Assembly: GCA_002410935.1 (NCBI GenBank)
Contig: DHPM01000001.1
Span: forward strand, 21,325 to 62,085
DNA: 40,761 nt
Direction: 5' to 3'
Origin: Caryophanales bacterium UBA5364
GTDB lineage: Bacteria > Bacillota_I > Bacilli_A > RF39 > UBA660
Part shown: in pieces, positions 15,931 through 24,468 of the stretch
How the letters are laid out: every line of letters begins with the position of its first letter
Numbering within the stretch: position 1 is the stretch's first letter
Notes under the pieces: generated by a model
The model's input: the letters and a program-made list of their open reading frames with translations, nothing else
What the model was told of the DNA's origin: nothing
The model's database searches: none
Position numbers and translations under genes: made by a program

Positions 15931-16035
15931 AATAAAGGATAGAATACAAAAGAATTTAAAGTTGATAATAATAAAAATAATTAGAAATAGAGTAATCCAT
16001 TTACGATATTTAAGCCACCATTCATTATATGACAT
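15889..16035 (-). CDS. Small membrane peptide (48 aa) on the opposite strand
   Basis: The frame MSYNEWWLKYRKWITLFL... starts at the complement of 16033-16035 behind AGGTGAT and stops at 15889-15891. After a short aromatic/basic head it is almost entirely hydrophobic (about residues 14-43, two short helices or one hairpin) and ends KTIWRK. The strong ribosome-binding site and clean head-membrane-tail design make it a plausible small membrane protein. It overlaps the last 42 bases of the ysxE-like gene antisense. A -10-like TATTAT lies just upstream but no clear -35. Family unknown. Confidence 0.5.
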   Translation of the reverse strand: MSYNEWWLKYRKWITLFLIIFIIINFKFFCILSFILVTGFFIKTIWRK

Positions 16036-16083
16036 ATAATCACCTATAATAATCTATTCTTAAAACAAAATTACGAAAGTTAT

Positions 16084-16106
16084 AAACCACTATTTTGTGG
16101 TTTTTT
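16084..16106 (+). terminator. Terminator downstream of the ysxE-like gene
   Basis: AAACCAC (16084-16090), loop TATTTT, GTGGTTT (16097-16103), then Ts. It lies 150 bases after the ysxE-like stop; the intervening DNA holds the small - strand gene. An extended -10 (TGGTAAAAT) follows for the next gene. Confidence 0.8.
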
Positions 16107-16141
16107 GTCGTATTTTTTGGTAAAATAATAATGGTGATAAT

Positions 16142-17353
16142 ATGAGAAAGAAGATAATATTAATAATCCTTGTAAGTATCTTTATTATTACAATGGTCGT
16201 TATTAATTTAAATAAAGAAGTAATAATGGTTGATTTATCAAATTATACAATCGAAGAGATAAAGAATTATGCTGCTAAGAATAATTTAAAGTTAACAATC
16301 AAAGAAGAATATAGTGATTTAAAGAAAGGTTCAGTAATTAGTCAAAGTATCAAGGCAGGTTCTGCCATTAAAACAAATAAGTTAATAATAACTATTTCTA
16401 ATGGTATTAGTTATAGTGAAGTATATTCTACTTATAAAGTAAATGAATTGGGTTATATTCCGGTTATGATGTATCACGGCACTCATAATGTTAAAAGTAG
16501 TGATACTGCTTATACTGGTGGTAATGTTGATAAAGAGGGATATCAAAGAACAAATGAAGCCTTTAAAAAGGACCTAGAATTTTATTATCAAGAAGGATAT
16601 CGCATGATTAGATTAGAAGATTATGTTAATGGTTCTATTGATGTTGAAATAGGTAAGAGTCCAATTGTTTTAACTTTTGATGATGGGTTACAAAATAATA
16701 TTAATGTGTTAGGACTAGACGATAATGGTGAAATTATCATTGATCCTAATAGTACCGTTGGTATTTTAGAAAGTTATAAAGAAAAATATCCTGACTTTAA
16801 TGTCACCGCAACCTTCTTTGTTAATGGAGGTCTTTTCCAACAACCAAAATATAATAATCAAATATTAAAATGGTTAGTTCATCATGGATATGATGTAGGT
16901 AATCATAGTTATGGGCATGCCAATTTTAAACATATAAATACAGAACAAACTCAAAAGGAAATAGCAAGGTTATATCAACAATTAGATAGTATTATTAAAA
17001 ATCAATACGTTAATATTGTCGCCTTACCTTTTGGTTCACCATTCGTTGATACTCATCCTAATTATAAATATATTTTAGAAGGTACATATCAAGATTATAA
17101 CTACCAAACGATTTCTACTTTAAAAGTAGGTTATAAAAGTGATTATTCACCATTTGATAAAAGATTTAATTCAAAGTTTATTAATCGTATAAGAGCTTAT
17201 GATAACAATGGAACTGAATTTGATATTGAAATGAACTTTAAACTATTAAAGAATAATAAATATGTATCTGATGGTAATGTAAATAAAATCGTTATACCAA
17301 AAACAGAAATAAGCAATATTAATAGTAATTATAAAGAAGTAGTGACTTATTAA
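16142..17353 (+). CDS. PASTA domain-containing polysaccharide deacetylase
   Basis: 403 aa. It has an N-terminal membrane anchor (about 4-23), a PASTA-type domain (about 28-88: VDLSNYTIEEIKNYAAKNN, GSVISQSIKAGSAIKTN), a short linker (SEVYSTYKV), then a NodB-type carbohydrate deacetylase. Motif 1 is LTFDDG and motif 2 HSYGH gives the metal ligands; the third-motif arginine is not obvious (LPFGSP). The enzyme should sit outside the membrane and remove acetyl groups from peptidoglycan or another surface polymer, with PASTA probably binding cell wall. PASTA joined to a NodB domain is uncommon; PASTA usually occurs in Ser/Thr kinases and PBPs. The start follows ATGGTGATA, and the gene stands alone between promoters. 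Confidence 0.85.
   Translation: MRKKIILIILVSIFIITMVVINLNKEVIMVDLSNYTIEEIKNYAAKNNLKLTIKEEYSDLKKGSVISQSIKAGSAIKTNKLIITISNGISYSEVYSTYKVNELGYIPVMMYHGTHNVKSSDTAYTGGNVDKEGYQRTNEAFKKDLEFYYQEGYRMIRLEDYVNGSIDVEIGKSPIVLTFDDGLQNNINVLGLDDNGEIIIDPNSTVGILESYKEKYPDFNVTATFFVNGGLFQQPKYNNQILKWLVHHGYDVGNHSYGHANFKHINTEQTQKEIARLYQQLDSIIKNQYVNIVALPFGSPFVDTHPNYKYILEGTYQDYNYQTISTLKVGYKSDYSPFDKRFNSKFINRIRAYDNNGTEFDIEMNFKLLKNNKYVSDGNVNKIVIPKTEISNINSNYKEVVTY
16414..16437 (+). repeat. 24-base sequence shared with 14882-14905
   Basis: Second copy of the in-frame SEVYSTYKV-coding sequence, between the PASTA and deacetylase domains. Confidence 0.6.
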
Positions 17354-17410
17354 TGTTTGTATATTTTTAAATTCTATTATATAATGTTATTAGAATAAAG
17401 AGGTGGCATT

Positions 17411-19063
17411 ATGGTTAAATTAAATAATAAGGGATTTGCTATATCAGGAATCTTATATGCTATTTTAATCTTATTTGTTGTTTTATTACTAGGTACATTA
17501 AGTGTCTTAGCAAGTAATAAATTCTTACTTGATAAAACTAAAAATGAGTTATTAAATAGTTTAAATAACGAAGAACCTCTTAATTTAATTTTAGAATACG
17601 ATGAAATATCTTATCCTTTAAATTATAGTGGTGAAATAGATTTCTTAGATGGGGTAACAGCTTATGATAATAATGGTAATGAATTAAAGGCTGGTTTGAT
17701 AGGATATGATACTAATCTAAATCTTAATGAATATGGAACATATATGATAAAATATACAGCAACTAAAGGTAATCTAACAGCGGAAGCAATTAGAATTATA
17801 AAAGTGGTTTATACTAATCCTTCTATAAATGGTGCGAATCCTGAGTTAAGCAAAGGAATGATACCAATTGTAAGGAATGGAACAGAATGGGTCAAAGCAG
17901 ATATCTTTTCTAATTGGTATGATTATAATGCAAGAAAATGGGCTAATGCTGTATTAGTTACTGATGAAACAAGAGATTATTACAAAGAGTTAGGACCTAG
18001 TAATCCAATTAAAGAAGATGATGTACTAGCTTATTTAGTCTGGATACCAAGATATAAATATAAGTTATTCAATACTGATTCATTATCATCATCTATTCAA
18101 ACAATAGAAGTTGTGTTTGAAAATAAGGAAACTCCAAAATCTGATGGTAGGGTTGGTGAAGATATTCAAACTGAACAACCACAAAATGGTAACTATATGA
18201 CTCATCCTGCTTTTACTTTTGGGGATTCTGAATTAAATGGATTTTGGGTAGGCAAATTTGAAACAACAGGTACTCAAACAAATCCAACTGTAAAACCTAA
18301 TTCGATATCTCTAACTAATCAAAATATAAAGGATCAATTTTTAACGTCAAGATTATTTAATGACAAACTGGTTTATGGTCTTGAACTAGATGAAGATGCC
18401 CATATGATGAAAAATACGGAATGGGGTGCTGTTGCTTATTTATCCCAAAGTTATTATGGTAAGTATGGAAACCCAATTTATACTGGTGCTTTAGGTTTAG
18501 AAAAAGAAATTTATATAAATAATGTAAATAGTTATATTACTACAGGTAATGGGCCTGGGGTAACAGGTTGTGCTGGTGATAGTATTAACGCTACTATGGT
18601 TAGAAAAGAAGCTTGTCCTGAAGGTTATGAGTATTATACTAGCCAAGGTGTTAAAGCTAGTACTACTGGTAATGTATATGGGATTTATGATATGAATGGT
18701 GGATCATGGGAATATACTATGGGTGGAATGTTCAATTCAGATAATACAACAATTAGTATTAGTAATTCGGGATTTTTCAAAGATAATATCGATAGTTTAG
18801 CTATGTCAAAATATATTGATAAATATAAATATGGAACTACTTACAATGATCAGGCAGCATATAATAGAAGTATATTAGGAGATGCAACCGGTGAAACAAG
18901 AGGCTGGAATGGTGATTCAGTGTTGTTTGTAGATCCTTCATATTCATGGTTCCCTCGTGGAGGATACTATGGTGGTGTTGCAGCTTCAGGAATATTTGGA
19001 TTTAATCACAGAACGGGTGCAATGGGTGAAAATGGAACATTTCGTGTTGTCATATCATATTAG
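17411..19063 (+). CDS. Large pilin-like surface protein with FGE/C-type-lectin-like domain
   Basis: 550 aa. The N-terminus resembles a type IV prepilin (NNKGFAISGILYAILILF, cleavage expected after Gly 8), but position +5 of the mature protein is Gly instead of Glu, as in GspK-type tip pseudopilins. A beta-sandwich like DUF5011 follows (about 60-134), then a large domain (about 136-550) shared with the protein at 30565. That domain has signatures of the formylglycine-generating-enzyme/C-type-lectin fold: LNGFWVGKFET, NTEWGAVAYLS, GNVYGIYDMNGGSWEYTMG and a C-terminal RGGYYGG...FRVV. I infer a cell-surface adhesin at a pilus tip and not an enzyme; that is unproven. The start ATG 17411 follows AGAGGTGGC, and a TATAAT box lies just upstream. 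Confidence 0.75.
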   Translation: MVKLNNKGFAISGILYAILILFVVLLLGTLSVLASNKFLLDKTKNELLNSLNNEEPLNLILEYDEISYPLNYSGEIDFLDGVTAYDNNGNELKAGLIGYDTNLNLNEYGTYMIKYTATKGNLTAEAIRIIKVVYTNPSINGANPELSKGMIPIVRNGTEWVKADIFSNWYDYNARKWANAVLVTDETRDYYKELGPSNPIKEDDVLAYLVWIPRYKYKLFNTDSLSSSIQTIEVVFENKETPKSDGRVGEDIQTEQPQNGNYMTHPAFTFGDSELNGFWVGKFETTGTQTNPTVKPNSISLTNQNIKDQFLTSRLFNDKLVYGLELDEDAHMMKNTEWGAVAYLSQSYYGKYGNPIYTGALGLEKEIYINNVNSYITTGNGPGVTGCAGDSINATMVRKEACPEGYEYYTSQGVKASTTGNVYGIYDMNGGSWEYTMGGMFNSDNTTISISNSGFFKDNIDSLAMSKYIDKYKYGTTYNDQAAYNRSILGDATGETRGWNGDSVLFVDPSYSWFPRGGYYGGVAASGIFGFNHRTGAMGENGTFRVVISY

Positions 19064-19077
19064 TAATTAAAAAAAGG

Positions 19078-19106
19078 TTGTTATTTTTTGAGTTATGGTA
19101 TATAAT
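19078..19106 (+). promoter_or_regulatory. Promoter of the Val T-box operon
   Basis: TTGTTA (19078-19083), 17-base spacer, TATAAT (19101-19106), placing transcript start at the beginning of the T-box leader. Confidence 0.75.
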
Positions 19107-19107
19107 A

Positions 19108-19320
19108 ATTAAAAACATTGAACAAGAGGAGTAAATATAATTAATTGATAGAGAGTTAGTGGTTGGTGGAAACTAATAATGAAATATATTGAAAGTCGCT
19201 TGGGAGTTGAATATCTGATATAAGATATTCCGTATTTATGCGTTAAATAGTTAAGAGTATAACATAAGTTATGAATTAAGGTGGTACCGCGTCAATCGTC
19301 CTTAAATTATAACTTTTTTT
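19108..19320 (+). promoter_or_regulatory. T-box riboswitch, valine specifier
   Basis: tRNA-sensing leader. The stem I elements AGAGAGTTAGTGG and GGTGGAAACTAAT are at the 5' side. The specifier codon GTC (Val) is at 19195-19197. The T-box core AAGGTGGTACCGCG at 19278-19291 has the TGGT that pairs with the ACCA tail of uncharged tRNA. A terminator formed by 19267-19282 and 19299-19315 ends in a T run. Uncharged tRNA-Val should stabilise the antiterminator and allow transcription of the HD hydrolase gene and valS downstream. Confidence 0.95.
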
Positions 19321-19333
19321 ATTGGAGGTAAAC

Positions 19334-20041
19334 ATGGAAGAAGTATTTAAAGAATATGTGTCAACATTTGATATGAGTATCCCAGAGATTAATCGTAAGT
19401 ATGATCATTCATTACGGGTGATGGATATATGTGAGAAAATAGCAACTTATTTAAATTTAAGTGAAGAAGAAATAACGTTAGCTAAGCAAATTGGTTTATT
19501 ACATGATTTTGGTAGGTTTGAACAATGGAAAATACAACAAAGTTATAATGATACTAAAAAATGTGATCATGGGGAATTAGGGGTTGAATTGCTTTTTGAT
19601 AAGGGACTAATTAATAAATTCAATATTACTGATCATCATGAAATTATCTATAAGGCTATTAAATATCATAATAGGTTTGAATTACCAAAATTAGATTCAT
19701 ATACTGAACTATTTTGTAATATTGTTAGAGATGCCGATAAAATAGATATTCTCTATTTAGTATCAATGGGTGAATATGGAATTATTAATAATACACCTGA
19801 GGCTGTAACTGAAATTAATATTAAAGATTTTTATGAAGGAAAGTCTTTAAAAAATGAAAACAAAAAAAATAGTAATGATAATATATTGTTGATATTAGCT
19901 TTTGTTAATAATTTTGCTTTTGATATATCAAAAAAATATGTTATAAAAAATAATTTAATAATTAATATGTATAATGGTTTAAAATATAAAGAACCATTAA
20001 AAGAGTATTTTATGAATATAATCCAAAAAAAGGAAGTGTAA
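19334..20041 (+). CDS. HD-domain phosphohydrolase
   Basis: About 235 aa. It has the HD-superfamily metal ligand pattern: YDHSLRVM (first His), [10 protein letters not shown] (His-Asp), [11 protein letters not shown] and YHNRFELP, then [11 protein letters not shown] (last Asp). It is a soluble cytoplasmic enzyme, probably acting on a phosphate monoester or nucleotide; the substrate cannot be read from sequence. The start is ATG 19334 behind TTGGAGGTAAAC; a TTG at 19322 is in frame, but it lies within that ribosome-binding site. It is the first gene after the Val T-box and ends one base before valS, so its expression is controlled by tRNA-Val charging. Confidence 0.82.
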   Translation: MEEVFKEYVSTFDMSIPEINRKYDHSLRVMDICEKIATYLNLSEEEITLAKQIGLLHDFGRFEQWKIQQSYNDTKKCDHGELGVELLFDKGLINKFNITDHHEIIYKAIKYHNRFELPKLDSYTELFCNIVRDADKIDILYLVSMGEYGIINNTPEAVTEINIKDFYEGKSLKNENKKNSNDNILLILAFVNNFAFDISKKYVIKNNLIINMYNGLKYKEPLKEYFMNIIQKKEV

Positions 20042-20042
20042 A

Positions 20043-22577
20043 ATGTTAGATAAAAAGTATAATCATTTAGAAGTTGAAAAAAATAAATATAATGAGTGGT
20101 TAAATGGTAACTATTTTAATTCTGGAGATTTAACAAAAGAACCTTTTTGTATTGTTATTCCACCTCCAAATGTAACGGGTAAATTACATTTAGGTCATGC
20201 TTGGGATACAACTCTTCAAGATATTATCATTCGTTATAAAAGAATGGATGGATATGATGCATTATGGGTACCAGGAATGGATCATGCTGGTATTGCCACT
20301 CAAGCTAAAGTAGATGCTAAATTAAAAGGTATGGGTATTAAACCAAGAGAAATGGACCGTGAAGAATGGTTAGAACAGGCTTGGAAGTGGAAAGAAGAAT
20401 ATGCTCAAAATATAAAGGAACAATGGGAAAAATTAGGACTTAGTCTTGACTATAATCATGAAAGATTTACGATGGATGAAGGACTAAGTGAAGCAGTTAA
20501 ACATGTATTTGTTACTTTATATGAAAAAGGATATATTTATCGTGGGGAAAGAATTATTAATTGGGATCCTGAAGCAATGACAGCTTTATCTAATGAAGAA
20601 GTTATTTATAAAGATATCCCAGGAGCTTTTTATCACTTAAAATATAAACTAGAAGATAGTGAAGAATATTTAGATGTTGCTACAACTCGTCCTGAAACAT
20701 TATTTGGTGATACTGCTGTTGCTGTTAATCCTAAAGATGATCGCTATAAGGACTTAATCGGTAAGAATGTAATTTTACCAATTGTAAATAAAAAAATACC
20801 TATTATTGCCGATATTCATGCTGATATGGAAAAGGGCACTGGTGTTGTTAAAATAACGCCTGCTCATGATCCAAATGACTTTGAAGTAGGTAATAGACAT
20901 AACTTAGATAGAATTGTTGTGATGAATCCTGATGCAACAATGAATAAGAATGCTTATCGTTATGAAGGTATGACTCGTGAAGAATGTCGTGTAGAATTAT
21001 TAAAGGATTTAGAAAAAGAAAACTTATTAATTAAAACAGAAAAAATAGTTCATTCAGTTGGGCACTCAGAACGTACTGATGTTATGGTTGAACCATACTT
21101 ATCAAAGCAATGGTTTGTTAAGATGGATAAGTTAGCAGATCAAGTTATTGAAAATCAAAAAACAGAAGGTAAAGTTAATTTTGTTCCAAAAAGATTTGAA
21201 AAAGTCTTAATTAGATGGATGGAAAATTGTCATGATTGGTGTATTTCAAGACAATTATGGTGGGGACATAGAATACCTGCTTGGTACAAAGATGATGAGG
21301 TATATGTTGGTTATGATGAACCTAAAGGAGAAGGCTGGATTCAAGATAGTGATGTTTTAGATACTTGGTTTTCATCTGCCTTATGGCCATTCAGTACCTT
21401 AGATTGGCCAAATAACCTAAATAATAGATATTTTCCTAATGATGTTTTAGTAACTGGTTATGATATTATTTTCTTCTGGGTTGCAAGAATGATATTTCAA
21501 TCATTAGAATTTAATCAAGTAAGACCATTTAAAGATGTTTTAATTCATGGATTAATTAGAGATAAAGATGGCCGTAAAATGAGTAAGTCATTGGGGAATG
21601 GTGTTGACCCAATGGATGTTATTGAAAAATATGGTGCGGATTCGCTTAGATTTTTTATTACTACTTCAACTGCTCCAGGAACAGATTTAAGATATGATGA
21701 AGAAAAAGTAGCTTCAACCTGGAATTTTATTAATAAATTATGGAATGCTTCAAGATTTGTTCAAATGAATTTAGAAGATTTTGATTTAAAAAATTATAAA
21801 ATGGATAATTTAAATATATGTGATGAATGGATTCTTACTAAGTTAAATAAAACTATTAAAGTAGTTAGAAAATATATGGATAAATATGAATTTAATACTG
21901 TCGGTGCTGAAATATACAGTTTTGTATGGAATGATTACTGTGACTGGTATATTGAATTATCAAAAATTAATATGAATGATACAACCAGATCAGTTCTTAT
22001 TTATGTTTTAAGTAATATTGTTAGATTACTACATCCATTTATGCCATATGTAACTGATGAAATATATCGTATGATTCCTACTAGTGATAAATCAATTATG
22101 ATTAGTGAATATCCAGTATATAATAAAAAGGAAGTGTTTAATGATAATGCTTTAGATCAAATTATTGAATTAATTAAAAAAATTCGTAAAATAAAATTAG
22201 AAAATAATATTGGTAAAGACTATAAATTAAGTATTAATAATGATTCATTATTATTAAATAATTTAGAATTAGTCAAAAAAGTATTAAAACAAGATAATAT
22301 TTTTGGAAGTTATGAAACAGATGATTTAACTAGAATTGATATTAGTTTTAATGATTCAGTTATAAGTTTATATTATGATGGTAAGATAACTGATGAAGAC
22401 TTAAATAATTTGAAAAAGGAAAAAGAACGATTGATTAATTCCATTAATCGTCGTAAACAATTATTAAGTAATAGTAATTATGTTTCTAAAGCACCAAAAG
22501 AGATTGTTGAAAATGAAAAAGAGACTTTATTAAAAGAAGAAAAAGAATTAGAGATTATTGAAGAAAAACTTCAATAG
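20043..22577 (+). CDS. valS: Valyl-tRNA synthetase
   Basis: 844 aa, class I synthetase, slightly shorter than the usual ~880. The HIGH-type motif reads [16 protein letters not shown] and the KMSKS motif reads [12 protein letters not shown]. The CP1 editing domain lies between them ([17 protein letters not shown]), needed to clear mischarged Thr. The C-terminal anticodon-binding domain ends in the valine-specific coiled-coil arm (about 775-844). It is the second gene of the T-box operon, one base after the HD gene. The 3' end forms a 12-bp terminator stem that includes the stop codon. In B. subtilis valS also carries a T-box and follows ysxE. Confidence 0.97.
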   Translation: MLDKKYNHLEVEKNKYNEWLNGNYFNSGDLTKEPFCIVIPPPNVTGKLHLGHAWDTTLQDIIIRYKRMDGYDALWVPGMDHAGIATQAKVDAKLKGMGIKPREMDREEWLEQAWKWKEEYAQNIKEQWEKLGLSLDYNHERFTMDEGLSEAVKHVFVTLYEKGYIYRGERIINWDPEAMTALSNEEVIYKDIPGAFYHLKYKLEDSEEYLDVATTRPETLFGDTAVAVNPKDDRYKDLIGKNVILPIVNKKIPIIADIHADMEKGTGVVKITPAHDPNDFEVGNRHNLDRIVVMNPDATMNKNAYRYEGMTREECRVELLKDLEKENLLIKTEKIVHSVGHSERTDVMVEPYLSKQWFVKMDKLADQVIENQKTEGKVNFVPKRFEKVLIRWMENCHDWCISRQLWWGHRIPAWYKDDEVYVGYDEPKGEGWIQDSDVLDTWFSSALWPFSTLDWPNNLNNRYFPNDVLVTGYDIIFFWVARMIFQSLEFNQVRPFKDVLIHGLIRDKDGRKMSKSLGNGVDPMDVIEKYGADSLRFFITTSTAPGTDLRYDEEKVASTWNFINKLWNASRFVQMNLEDFDLKNYKMDNLNICDEWILTKLNKTIKVVRKYMDKYEFNTVGAEIYSFVWNDYCDWYIELSKINMNDTTRSVLIYVLSNIVRLLHPFMPYVTDEIYRMIPTSDKSIMISEYPVYNKKEVFNDNALDQIIELIKKIRKIKLENNIGKDYKLSINNDSLLLNNLELVKKVLKQDNIFGSYETDDLTRIDISFNDSVISLYYDGKITDEDLNNLKKEKERLINSINRRKQLLSNSNYVSKAPKEIVENEKETLLKEEKELEIIEEKLQ

Positions 22578-22586
22578 TCTTTTTTA
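22552..22586 (+). terminator. Terminator overlapping the valS 3' end
   Basis: AGATTATTGAAG (22552-22563) pairs with CTTCAATAGTCT (22569-22580), followed by a T run. Confidence 0.8.
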
Positions 22587-22672
22587 GTATAAAATGTTAT
22601 TTTAAGTAAATAATATTAAAGAAATAAAAAATATATTTCAAGAATTGATGAAGAGAATAAGGTGGTGATGAA

Positions 22673-23125
22673 ATGAAAGAAAATAATGGTTTTACATTGA
22701 TTGAATTATTAGCAGTTATTGTTATTTTAGCCATTATTGCATTAATTGCAGCTCCAATCATTGTGGGATTAATTGATGATGCTAGAAGGGAAGCCGCAGC
22801 CAACTCAGCATATGGTGTATACCACGCTGCAGAAAATGTTTATGCAAAAGTATTGATTGCTAATCAAAGTGGATTACCAGATTCATTAATTTATACATTT
22901 GATACAGATGGTATAACAATTGGTTATGGTGATGCATTAACAACAACTCCTCCAGCTGAATGGGGAATTGATGCGGCTGATGCGACTTTAGATTTTAAAG
23001 GGACGATACCAACAGGTGGTGTATTAACTTTAAATAATAATGGTACAGTTGCTGTCACAACTGATTTAACAATCAATAATTATACTTGTACCAAAGGTAC
23101 TAATGATACCTTTACTTGTAGTTAA
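22673..23125 (+). CDS. Type IV major pilin, copy 1
   Basis: 150 aa. Short leader MKENNG, then FTLIELLAVIVILAIIALIA, the class III signal: cleavage by a prepilin peptidase after Gly, with Glu at +5 of the mature protein. The first ~70 residues are nearly identical to the two following genes; the C-terminal half differs and ends with a Cys pair (YTCTKGTNDTFTCS) that could form a disulfide. The start follows AAGGTGGTGATGA. Unlike copies 2 and 3 it lacks a recognisable TTGACC/TATAAT promoter of the same type just upstream, so its promoter is unclear (a TATAAA near 22588 is weak). It ends in a terminator. Confidence 0.9.
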   Translation: MKENNGFTLIELLAVIVILAIIALIAAPIIVGLIDDARREAAANSAYGVYHAAENVYAKVLIANQSGLPDSLIYTFDTDGITIGYGDALTTTPPAEWGIDAADATLDFKGTIPTGGVLTLNNNGTVAVTTDLTINNYTCTKGTNDTFTCS

Positions 23126-23144
23126 TGTCTAAAAGATAGATATA

Positions 23145-23177
23145 AAAGTAATTAAGGAAAATCTAATTACTTTTTTT
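23145..23177 (+). terminator. Terminator of pilin copy 1
   Basis: AAAGTAATTA (23145-23154) pairs with TAATTACTTT (23164-23173), then Ts. The same stem sequence recurs after copies 2 and 3. Confidence 0.85.
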
Positions 23178-23212
23178 ATTGACATATTTCTGTGTAAAAT
23201 CGACAAAAAATA

Positions 23213-23241
23213 TTGACCTTGATTCTTAATAATGCTATAAT
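23213..23241 (+). promoter_or_regulatory. Promoter of pilin copy 2
   Basis: TTGACC (23213-23218), 17-base spacer, extended -10 TGCTATAAT (box 23236-23241). A CGACAA motif is at 23201-23206, 12 bases before the -35. Confidence 0.8.
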
Positions 23242-23274
23242 CAAATTGTAATAAAATAATAAGGTGGTGATAAA

Positions 23275-23727
23275 ATGAAGAGTAATAATGGTTTTACATT
23301 GATTGAATTATTAGCAGTTATTGTTATTTTAGCAATTATTGCATTGATTGCAGCTCCAATTATCGTAGGATTAATTGATGACGCTAGAAGAGAATCAGCA
23401 GCAAATTCAGCATATGGTGTATACCATGCAGCAGAAAATGTTTATGCAAAAGTTTTAATTGCTAACAAAAGTGGATTACCAGCTAACATCGTCTATACCT
23501 TTAATGGAACTGGCGTAACAATTGGATATGGTGATGCAGACGCAACAGACCTACCAACTGAATGGGGAATTGAAGCTACTGATGCTGAATTAGATTTTAA
23601 AGGAACTATGCCAACAGCTGGTGTATTAACTTTAAATAATAGTGGTGAAGTTAATGTTACAACAGATTTAAAAATTAATAATTATAATTGTTCTATTGGA
23701 ACAAATGATGTATTTACATGTCAATAA
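23275..23727 (+). CDS. Type IV major pilin, copy 2
   Basis: 150 aa, MKSNNG leader then FTLIELLAVIVILAIIALIA with Glu at +5. It is identical or nearly so to copy 3 over the first ~70 residues (APIIVGLIDDARRESAANSA, YGVYH, ENVYAKVLIANKSGLPA), then diverges. The C-terminal pair of cysteines (NYNCSIGTNDVFTCQ) is kept. It has its own strong promoter and a 13-bp terminator. The ribosome-binding site AAGGTGGTGATAA is the strongest type in the window, consistent with a high-abundance structural subunit. Assembly proteins are not in the window. Confidence 0.92.
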   Translation: MKSNNGFTLIELLAVIVILAIIALIAAPIIVGLIDDARRESAANSAYGVYHAAENVYAKVLIANKSGLPANIVYTFNGTGVTIGYGDADATDLPTEWGIEATDAELDFKGTMPTAGVLTLNNSGEVNVTTDLKINNYNCSIGTNDVFTCQ

Positions 23728-23750
23728 TTATTTGAAAATGTAACGAATAT

Positions 23751-23783
23751 AAAAGTAATTAAAGGTTTTTAATTACTTTTTTA
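23751..23783 (+). terminator. Terminator of pilin copy 2
   Basis: AAAAGTAATTAAA (23751-23763), loop GGTT, TTTAATTACTTTT (23768-23780), then Ts. It is a perfect 13-bp stem. Confidence 0.9.
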
Positions 23784-23819
23784 TTATTAACACATTTCGA
23801 CAAAAACCGACAATAAATA

Positions 23820-23848
23820 TTGACCTTGACTATCAATAGTGCTATAAT
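23820..23848 (+). promoter_or_regulatory. Promoter of pilin copy 3
   Basis: TTGACC (23820-23825), 17-base spacer, extended -10 GTGCTATAAT (box 23843-23848). It is nearly identical to the copy 2 promoter. Two CGACAA motifs lie 10 bases apart upstream (23798-23803, 23808-23813). Confidence 0.8.
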
Positions 23849-23881
23849 TAAATTGTAATAAAATAATAAGGTGGTGAGAAA

Positions 23882-24334
23882 ATGAAGAGTAATAATGGTT
23901 TTACATTGATTGAATTATTAGCAGTTATTGTTATTTTAGCAATTATTGCATTGATTGCAGCGCCAATTATCGTAGGATTAATTGATGATGCTAGAAGAGA
24001 ATCAGCAGCTAATTCAGCATATGGAGTGTATCATTCAGCAGAAAATGTTTATGCAAAAGTTTTAATCGCTAATAAAAGTGGACTTCCAGCAGACATAATT
24101 TATACATTTAGTACATCAGGAATTTCTATTGGATATGGAGACGAAACAACAAATACTCCACCTACTGAATGGGGAATTGAAGCAACAGACGCAACATTAG
24201 ATTTTAAAGGAACTATGCCTACAGACGGAAAGTTAATTTTAAATAACGAAGGAGACGTTACTGTTTCAAAAGCTTTAACAATTAATAATTACACTTGTAC
24301 TATGGGTACAAATGATATATTTACATGTAATTAA
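23882..24334 (+). CDS. Type IV major pilin, copy 3
   Basis: 150 aa, same leader and N-terminal helix as copy 2. The only notable change in the first half is a Ser for Ala (VYHSAENVYAKV). The C-terminal half differs again (FSTSGISIGYGDETTNTPP), with the Cys pair conserved (YTCTMGTNDIFTCN). In this half the wobble positions favour A and C (GAC, GGA, ACA) more than in neighbouring housekeeping genes. It has its own promoter and terminator. Copies 1-3 are tandem duplicates whose exposed halves have diverged; they may form mixed pili or give antigenic variety. Confidence 0.92.
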   Translation: MKSNNGFTLIELLAVIVILAIIALIAAPIIVGLIDDARRESAANSAYGVYHSAENVYAKVLIANKSGLPADIIYTFSTSGISIGYGDETTNTPPTEWGIEATDATLDFKGTMPTDGKLILNNEGDVTVSKALTINNYTCTMGTNDIFTCN

Positions 24335-24351
24335 TAATAGTTAATAATTAT

Positions 24352-24387
24352 AAAAGTAATTAAAACAAGTTTTAATTACTTTTTTTA
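24352..24387 (+). terminator. Terminator of pilin copy 3
   Basis: AAAAGTAATTAAAAC (24352-24366) pairs with GTTTTAATTACTTTT (24369-24383), then Ts. It shares the AAAGTAATTA core of the other two pilin terminators. Confidence 0.88.
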
Positions 24388-24468
24388 TTGCCTAAAAGCA
24401 ATACAATTTAAATATTAGTTATTTCATATGTTTGTAAAAAATGTTATAATATTAATCAGGTGAATTAA

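Noticed and set aside
18940..19063. C-terminal RGG...FRVV region as the variable region of a diversity-generating retroelement
   Set aside because: The lectin-like ending resembles such targets, but no reverse transcriptase or template repeat is in the window, and the matching ends of the 17411 and 30565 genes are not near-identical at DNA level as variable regions from one template would be.
17411..19063. Active formylglycine-generating or EgtB-type enzyme
   Set aside because: Only fold signatures are seen; no copper-binding cysteine pair or EgtB-like metal-binding histidine motif is apparent, and the N-terminal pilin signal puts it outside the cell.
22597..22803. - strand frame opposite the first pilin
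   Set aside because: It is the mirror of the hydrophobic pilin helix and has no independent support.
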